Origin: Firmicutes bacterium UBA4795
GTDB taxonomy: Bacteria > Bacillota > Desulfotomaculia > Desulfotomaculales > Nap2-2B
DNA length: 11,185 nt
Assembly (NCBI GenBank): GCA_002402825.1
Contig: DHGP01000009.1
Coordinates: 1 to 11,185, forward strand
Direction: 5' to 3'
This document shows, piece by piece, positions 6,619 through 11,185 of the stretch (position 1 is its first letter; every line of letters begins with the position of its first letter). Both the position numbers and the translations under genes were made by a program. Under the pieces are notes generated by a model. The model searched no databases, had not been told where the DNA came from, and saw only the letters and a program-made list of their open reading frames with translations.

Positions 6619-6642
6619 CCTTTAGCTAATCGGATAACCATT
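6619..6642 (+). repeat. Candidate companion box to palindrome copy 2
   Basis: CCTTTAGCTA and TAACCATT separated by six bases, 19 of 24 identical to 3910-3933 and at nearly the same distance from the palindrome (28 versus 26 bases). Confidence 0.4.
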
Positions 6643-6670
6643 AATATTAATTAACTATTTAATTAATATT
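6643..6670. repeat. AT-only inverted repeat across the lon stop codon
   Basis: AATATTAATTAA (6643-6654), loop CTAT, TTAATTAATATT (6659-6670): twelve exact A/T pairs. The right arm contains the lon stop (6659-6661) and its last codons. It is too weak to be a standard GC-rich terminator stem. Confidence 0.65.
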
Positions 6671-9097
6671 TAAATACAATTGAAAATTACTTCCGCACTG
6701 GACATCAGGCAACAAAGGCTGGTACGAAGTACCTAACTCATGGGGAGGTAAGGTTCCTAAAATTACCGGCTTTGGTTCGAATTCTTTAGGTAAAAGAGCC
6801 TGTGCTAAAACTTCATTCATATCTTCCACCAGGATAAACTTTAATTTATTTTTAACGTTAGCCGGTATTTCCTCTAAATCCTTCTGGTTATCCTTAGGGA
6901 GAATTACCGTTTTAATTCCCGCCCGGTGAGCAGCTAGGACCTTTTCCTTTATGCCCCCTACCGGTAAAACCCGGCCCCGCAAGGTGATTTCGCCGGTCAT
7001 GGCTACATCATGTCTTACCTTGCGTTGGGTAAGAGCAGAAACTAAAGCACAGGCCATGGTAATCCCGGCTGACGGGCCATCTTTAGGAATAGCCCCTTCT
7101 GGAACATGGACGTGGATGTCGTTATGGTCAAAATATCCGTTCTCAATTCCAAAATTACCGGCTAAAGTACGAACGTAACTATAACCGGCCTGGGCTGATT
7201 CCTTCATAACGTCACCCAGTTTACCGGTTAGCGTTAGTTTGCCGCTACCCTGATAAAGGGTAACTTCAATGACTAAAATATCCCCGCCTACCTCGGTCCA
7301 GGCTAAACCTATAGCCATCCCAACCTGGTCGCTTTGTTCTGCGGTACCGTAACGAAACCGGGGAGAGCCTAAAAATTGTCCTATGTTTTGGACCGTAACC
7401 CGTATCTTTTTAGCTTCTTTCACTACAATTTGCTTGGCTGACTTACGGCACACGGCCGCCAACTCTCTTTCCAGGTTACGTACCCCGCTTTCACGGGTGT
7501 ACTCGCGAATTATTTTACGAATAGAGTTCTCAGAAATACGGAGCATTTCATCGGTTAAACCGTGTTCTTTTAATTGTTTGGGCAATAAATGACGAAGGGC
7601 GATTTGAGTTTTTTCTTCCTCAGTGTAACCCGAAAAATAAATAATCTCCATCCGGTCTAGTAAGGGACGCGGAATAGAATATTGGACGTTGGCCGTGGTA
7701 ATAAACATAACGTTAGATAAATCAAAGGGTACCTCAATATAGTGATCGCTAAAATTGTTGTTTTGTTCCGGGTCAAGAACTTCTAACAGGGCAGATGAAG
7801 GATCCCCCCGAAAATCCATAGACATTTTATCCACTTCATCTAAGAGAAAAACGGGGTTCTTGGAACCGGCGTTGCGCATTCCTTGAATAATACGGCCCGG
7901 TAAAGCTCCTACGTATGTACGCCGGTGACCGCGAATTTCTGCCTCATCCCTTATCCCGCCCAAAGAGATACGCACAAAATTACGTCCTAGAGCCCGGGCA
8001 ATGGAACGCCCGATAGAAGTCTTTCCTACTCCTGGAGGACCAACAAAACACAGGATAGAGCCTTTTTTCTTTTCCGATAACTTTTGAATGGCCAAATATT
8101 CCAGAATACGTTCTTTAACCGGCTTTAAACCATAGTGGTCTTCTTCTAAAATTGTCTGGGCCGCTTTAATATCCAACCGGTCCTCCGTGCTTTTGTTCCA
8201 CGGCAAAGCCAAAATCCAGTCTAAATAAGTACGGATTACCGCCAGTTCTGCCGCCATAGGAGGCATTTTTTCCAGGCGCTCCACTTCTTTGAGAACCTTT
8301 TCTTCTACCTCTTTAGGCAGGTTGGCAGCAGTTATTTTTTTCCGGTATTCCTCACCCTCCGCCATTCCACCGTCTTTCTCCCCCAATTCTTGTTGAATAG
8401 CTTTCATTTGTTCCCGCAGGTAATATTCTTTTTGAGTTTTTTCCATTTGCTTACGTACCCGCAGGTTAATTTTTTTTTCTAGCTCTACAATTTTCAGCTC
8501 TTTTGCCACAATGGCGCCCAAGAGTTCCAACCGGGGGACAATTTCAACCGCTTCTAATAGGCGCTGCTTATCCTCAACCCGTAAATTTAAATGTGAGGCA
8601 ATAATATCAGCTAGATGCCCGGGGTCTTTTAAATTAGTCACCGTAGATAAGGTTTCCGTCGGAACACGCCGGGACAGCTTTACGTATTGCTCAAATTGGT
8701 AAACTAAATTACGCGTTAAAGCCTCTACCTCCGGTGTTTTAACGGGCTCTTCGGTATATTGTTCTACTTCTACACTTAAAAACTCATCCTGATTGTAGTG
8801 CCGGATAATTTTTCCTCTGGCTATTCCTTCCACCAGTACCCGTAACACACCGCCCGGTAGCTTCAAAATTTGTTTAATTTCCGCCACCGTACCCACTGAA
8901 AAAATATCTTCACTCAAGGGGCTATCATTCTGAGCTACTTTTTGGGCGGCTAAAAAAATAATCTTATCGCCAAGCATGGCTTTTTCAATCGCGTATATTG
9001 ATTTCTCCCTACCGACATCCAGGTGGCTGACGGTGTAGGGAAATACCAAAACACCTCTTAAGGGAATCAAAGGGTAAATTCGAATAAAGGAACCCAT
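6659..9097 (-). CDS. lon: ATP-dependent protease La (LonA)
   Basis: An 812-residue cytoplasmic AAA+ serine protease that degrades misfolded and regulatory proteins. The substrate-binding LON domain fills about residues 8-200, followed by a charged coiled-coil region (200-280). The ATPase has Walker A GPPGVGKT (353-360), Walker B FLLDEVDK (417-424) and sensor N470. The protease domain has S676 in DGPSAG and K719 in GGIKEK, forming the Ser-Lys dyad. The length fits the family, but residues from about 769 on (PKEFEPKPV... to QLYLNIN) are an unusual tail beyond the usual end, whose last codons lie in an AT inverted repeat. The start is the ATG at 9095-9097, nine bases after AAAGGAGGTT. The gene follows lonB by 125 bp with its own promoter. 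In Bacillus the next gene is ysxC; here it is replaced by a convergent gene. Confidence 0.97.
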   Translation of the reverse strand: MGSFIRIYPLIPLRGVLVFPYTVSHLDVGREKSIYAIEKAMLGDKIIFLAAQKVAQNDSPLSEDIFSVGTVAEIKQILKLPGGVLRVLVEGIARGKIIRHYNQDEFLSVEVEQYTEEPVKTPEVEALTRNLVYQFEQYVKLSRRVPTETLSTVTNLKDPGHLADIIASHLNLRVEDKQRLLEAVEIVPRLELLGAIVAKELKIVELEKKINLRVRKQMEKTQKEYYLREQMKAIQQELGEKDGGMAEGEEYRKKITAANLPKEVEEKVLKEVERLEKMPPMAAELAVIRTYLDWILALPWNKSTEDRLDIKAAQTILEEDHYGLKPVKERILEYLAIQKLSEKKKGSILCFVGPPGVGKTSIGRSIARALGRNFVRISLGGIRDEAEIRGHRRTYVGALPGRIIQGMRNAGSKNPVFLLDEVDKMSMDFRGDPSSALLEVLDPEQNNNFSDHYIEVPFDLSNVMFITTANVQYSIPRPLLDRMEIIYFSGYTEEEKTQIALRHLLPKQLKEHGLTDEMLRISENSIRKIIREYTRESGVRNLERELAAVCRKSAKQIVVKEAKKIRVTVQNIGQFLGSPRFRYGTAEQSDQVGMAIGLAWTEVGGDILVIEVTLYQGSGKLTLTGKLGDVMKESAQAGYSYVRTLAGNFGIENGYFDHNDIHVHVPEGAIPKDGPSAGITMACALVSALTQRKVRHDVAMTGEITLRGRVLPVGGIKEKVLAAHRAGIKTVILPKDNQKDLEEIPANVKNKLKFILVEDMNEVLAQALLPKEFEPKPVILGTLPPHELGTSYQPLLPDVQCGSNFQLYLNIN

Positions 9098-9156
9098 TAG
9101 GCTAAACCTCCTTTAAATATCAAGTTCAACTACTTCTCGATCAAGGTTTGGTTATT

Positions 9157-9186
9157 ATTTTAGCACATTTTTAATTCCTTTGCCAC
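9157..9186 (-). promoter_or_regulatory. Extended -10 promoter upstream of lon
   Basis: Minus strand GTGGCA (9181-9186), an 18-bp spacer, then TGC-TAAAAT (-10 at 9157-9162). The TG extension compensates for a -35 matching four of six bases. It lies in the lonB-lon gap, so lon can be expressed independently of lonB. I see no CtsR or complete CIRCE site. Confidence 0.5.
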
Positions 9187-9222
9187 AGTAATAACTACCA
9201 AAAGAACTTAATTTAAGGAGGT

Positions 9223-10869
9223 TTATTTAACCTTAAGCAACCTTTCTGTCAGGGCAATTTTTAAGCATTCTTCCAATTTATCTACCGGTATTATCTCTAT
9301 TCCGGCTAACTGACGGAATATCTCCTGATAATTATCCTTAGGTACCAAAACGCGCTTTATCCCTGCCTGTATTGCTGCCTCTACTTTAGCCATTACTCCC
9401 CCCACCGGCATAACCCGGCCCTGAATAGAAATTTCTCCGGTCATGGCAACCTGGTTATCCACCGGAAGATTCTTAATAGCCGAATAAACTGCCGTAGCTA
9501 CCGCCACTCCTGCCGAAGGACCATCTATGGCTATCCCACCAGGAAAATTTATATGTAAATCATAATCTTGTGTTGGCAAGCCGGACGTTTTTCGCAAGGC
9601 AGTAAGCACATTTTCCACGGCCCCGCGAGCCAAACTTTTTCGCCGGACAATATGGTTATGGTTACCAATTTCTTCCTCGTCTATGATACCGGTAATAATA
9701 ATCTTTCCCTGGCGGCTACCGGCGGCCGGTAAGGCATTAGCTTCAATTTCAACTAAAACACCCAGGTGCGGACCGTAAACGGCCAATCCGTTAACCACAC
9801 CAATCTGGGGGTGCCCGGCAGCCTTTTTTTCTGGCCGGGGAGAGTAATGGCCACTTTGAATTATCCATTCCAAATCAAGAACAGTAATTTCTGACTTTTC
9901 TTCGGTAATGACTAGACCCGCGGCAATTTGAATAATGTTTACGGCCTCTCTGCCGTTTAAAGCGTATTTTTTAACTACGTCTATAGCCCCGGGAGCTAAA
10001 GCCAAACCAATTTTTTGGGCCGCGTGAATCGCAATCAACCCAATTTCCTTAGGTATAAGCAAACGAAAAAATACTTCTACACAACGGGAACGAATGGCCG
10101 GTGGAATGTCTTCCGGGACCCTGGTAGTGGCCCCTACTAAACGAAAATCGGCCGGCAAACCGTGCTGAAAAATGTCGTGAATGTGCTTTGGGATACGCGT
10201 ATCTTCGGGACTGTAATAGGCGCTTTCCAAAAAAACTTTTCGGTCTTCCATTACTTTTAACAGTTTATTCATTTGGGTAGGATGAAGTTCGCCAATTTCA
10301 TCAATAAACAATATACCTCCGTGTGCTTTTGTTACTGCCCCGGGCTTGGGTTGAGGAATACCGGCTATGCCAAGCGGGCCTGCTCCTTGATAAATAGGGT
10401 CGTGTACAGAACCAATCAAGGGATCAGCAATCCCTCTTTCGTCAAAGCGCATTATCGTTGCGTCTATCTCGGTAAACTTGGCCGTTTCTTTAAAGGGGGA
10501 ACAGGGATATTTCTTCGCCTCCTCCATTACCAGCCTCGCGGCAGCCGTTTTGCCTACCCCCGGAGGTCCATAAATAATTACATGTTGTGGATTGGGACCG
10601 CATAAGACAGCCCGAAGCGACTTTACGCCTTCCTGCTGGCCAATAATTTCTTCAAATTTACCAGGACGGGTTTTTTCGGCCAAAGGCTCGGTAAGGGAGA
10701 TAGCTCGCAAGCGCTGAAGTTTTTCTAGTTCTTTTTGGGACTCACGAACTACAGCTGTTTTTTGGCCCTGCTGCATTCTTAATAAGTTCCAAAAATAAAG
10801 ACCAATAATAACCCCGAAAAATACTTGGATCAAAATAAATACAATCCCTAGACTATTTAAAAATTCCAT
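9223..10869 (-). CDS. lonB: Sporulation-type ATP-dependent protease LonB
   Basis: A 548-residue membrane-anchored Lon relative. One transmembrane helix at about 8-28 (IVFILIQVFFGVIIGLYFW) replaces the large LON substrate domain. The AAA+ module has Walker A GPPGVGKT (101-108) and Walker B ILFIDEIGE (186-194). The protease domain has S452 in DGPSAG and K495 in GGVMAK, a complete Ser-Lys dyad. In Bacillus subtilis LonB is made in the forespore under sigma-F. The ATG at 10867-10869 is chosen because the protein then begins like Bacillus LonB; a GTG at 10896 would add nine residues read through the Shine-Dalgarno. AGGGAGGT lies 11 bases before the ATG, rather far. The gene sits between clpX and lon, as in Bacillus. 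Confidence 0.95.
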   Translation of the reverse strand: MEFLNSLGIVFILIQVFFGVIIGLYFWNLLRMQQGQKTAVVRESQKELEKLQRLRAISLTEPLAEKTRPGKFEEIIGQQEGVKSLRAVLCGPNPQHVIIYGPPGVGKTAAARLVMEEAKKYPCSPFKETAKFTEIDATIMRFDERGIADPLIGSVHDPIYQGAGPLGIAGIPQPKPGAVTKAHGGILFIDEIGELHPTQMNKLLKVMEDRKVFLESAYYSPEDTRIPKHIHDIFQHGLPADFRLVGATTRVPEDIPPAIRSRCVEVFFRLLIPKEIGLIAIHAAQKIGLALAPGAIDVVKKYALNGREAVNIIQIAAGLVITEEKSEITVLDLEWIIQSGHYSPRPEKKAAGHPQIGVVNGLAVYGPHLGVLVEIEANALPAAGSRQGKIIITGIIDEEEIGNHNHIVRRKSLARGAVENVLTALRKTSGLPTQDYDLHINFPGGIAIDGPSAGVAVATAVYSAIKNLPVDNQVAMTGEISIQGRVMPVGGVMAKVEAAIQAGIKRVLVPKDNYQEIFRQLAGIEIIPVDKLEECLKIALTERLLKVK

Positions 10870-10880
10870 TGAATAACAAT

Positions 10881-10888
10881 ACCTCCCT
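10881..10888 (-). promoter_or_regulatory. Shine-Dalgarno of lonB
   Basis: AGGGAGGT on the minus strand with an 11-base gap to the ATG. It argues against the upstream GTG at 10894-10896, whose reading would pass through this site. Confidence 0.6.
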
Positions 10889-10910
10889 AAAACCACGTGG
10901 ATACCCTAAT

Positions 10911-10940
10911 TATTATCACCTGGCTTTGCCTATTCTATCC
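10911..10940 (-). promoter_or_regulatory. Candidate sigma-F promoter of lonB
   Basis: Minus strand GGATA (10936-10940), 15-bp spacer, GGTGATAATA (10911-10920). The second box fits every fixed position of the sigma-F -10 pattern GGNRANANTW, and the first differs from GYATA at one base. The expected start near 10903 lies just upstream of the lonB Shine-Dalgarno. LonB is a known sigma-F target in Bacillus subtilis, which supports the call. Confidence 0.6.
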
Positions 10941-10955
10941 AGAAAAATCCTTAAA

Positions 10956-10991
10956 AAAAAATACACCCCGTAGCTACGGGGTGTATTTTTT
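10956..10991 (-). terminator. Strong intrinsic terminator, usable in both directions
   Basis: A perfect 36-bp palindrome. The GC-rich stem TACACCCCGTAG/CTACGGGGTGTA (10962-10985) is flanked by A-run and T-run on each strand. Read leftward it ends the clpX transcript, 134 bases after the clpX stop, and separates clpX from the lonB promoter. Confidence 0.92.
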
Positions 10992-11009
10992 AATTTTAAA
11001 CTTTTAATT

Positions 11010-11017
11010 AATGGTTA
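11010..11017 (-). repeat. Candidate companion box to palindrome copy 3
   Basis: TAACCATT on the minus strand, 46 bases past the palindrome, comparable to the 42 and 44 bases to the same octamer near copies 1 and 2. The CCTTTAGCTA half is not kept. An eight-base match is weak alone. Confidence 0.3.
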
Positions 11018-11063
11018 TGTTATCAGTTCAGAAAGCCTTTCTTTCCTATTTAATCTAAAAGTA

Positions 11064-11091
11064 GTAGGGGCGTTAAATTTAACGCCCCTAC
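11064..11091. repeat. Dispersed palindrome, copy 3
   Basis: A perfect 28-bp palindrome, GTAGGGGCGTTAAA and its complement, core identical to copy 2. It lies 33 bases past the clpX stop and before the clpX terminator, so it would be transcribed as a hairpin in the clpX 3' untranslated region. Confidence 0.92.
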
Positions 11092-11124
11092 AGTACAGTC
11101 ATAAAACTTTTTGCTTTAAAAATT

Positions 11125-11185
11125 TTAAGCTGTTTCTTCCTTTTTCTTTTTGCGCTCCAGGGATATAATTACCGGTTTTTCCCGC
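11125..11185 (-). CDS. clpX: C-terminal end of probable ClpX (cut by window edge)
   Basis: The last 19 codons of a minus-strand gene that enters from the right edge: REKPVIISLERKKKKEETA and a TAA stop at 11125-11127. The charged, lysine/glutamate-rich tail after a PVIISL strand resembles the end of clostridial ClpX, the AAA+ unfoldase of ClpXP. Position is the stronger evidence: in Bacillus clpX lies directly upstream of lonB and lon on the same strand. A strong terminator follows at 10956-10991. With so few residues the identity depends on synteny. Confidence 0.6.
   Translation of the reverse strand, partial: REKPVIISLERKKKKEETA

Noticed and set aside
9157..9190. CIRCE or CtsR operator at the lon promoter
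   Set aside because: TTAGCAC resembles one CIRCE half, but the second half is absent at the right distance, and no tandem GGTCAAA heptads are present.
10273..10605. 110-codon plus-strand ORF
   Set aside because: It is antisense to the LonB ATPase domain, with no start context or recognisable motif.

Overview
The window looks like a chromosomal segment of an endospore-forming, AT-rich Firmicute, most likely a member of the Clostridia. The main evidence is the order clpX, lonB, lon on the minus strand at the right end, which matches the Bacillus arrangement. LonB is a forespore protease in Bacillus, and a sequence upstream of lonB fits the sigma-F promoter pattern. Shine-Dalgarno sites are strong, and TTG and GTG starts are used. 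No rRNA, tRNA, CRISPR array, transposase or phage gene is visible.

Layout: 1-264 (minus) is the N-terminal part of a radical SAM protein cut by the window edge. Divergent from it, 395-1273 (plus) encodes a 10-TM EamA-family exporter. Convergent with that, 1389-2894 (minus) encodes an unusual radical SAM protein with an IS21-transposase-like helix-turn-helix at its N terminus. It has its own promoter, preceded by a tandem 15-bp repeat. 3013-3657 (minus) is a CoA-pyrophosphatase-type NUDIX hydrolase. After a 310-bp intergenic region come an ArsB/NhaD-type permease (3968-5395, plus) and an orphan, apparently membrane-anchored SsuA/NMT1-like solute-binding protein (5531-6559, plus). The right third is the proteolysis block: lon (6659-9097, minus), lonB (9223-10869, minus) and the last 19 codons of a probable clpX (11125-11185, minus).

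The ATP-dependent proteases are the only clearly connected group. Each appears to have its own transcription signals: clpX ends at a strong hairpin terminator, lonB has a sporulation-type promoter, and lon has an extended -10 vegetative-type promoter. The left two thirds are a mixed set of single genes with no common pathway that I can see.

The most noteworthy non-coding feature is a dispersed palindrome (GTAGGGGCGTTAAA plus its complement) in three intergenic regions. A possible companion box, TAACCATT, lies 42-46 bp to one side of each copy. The most noteworthy protein is the HTH-radical SAM fusion. I do not see a complete, clearly new multi-gene system.
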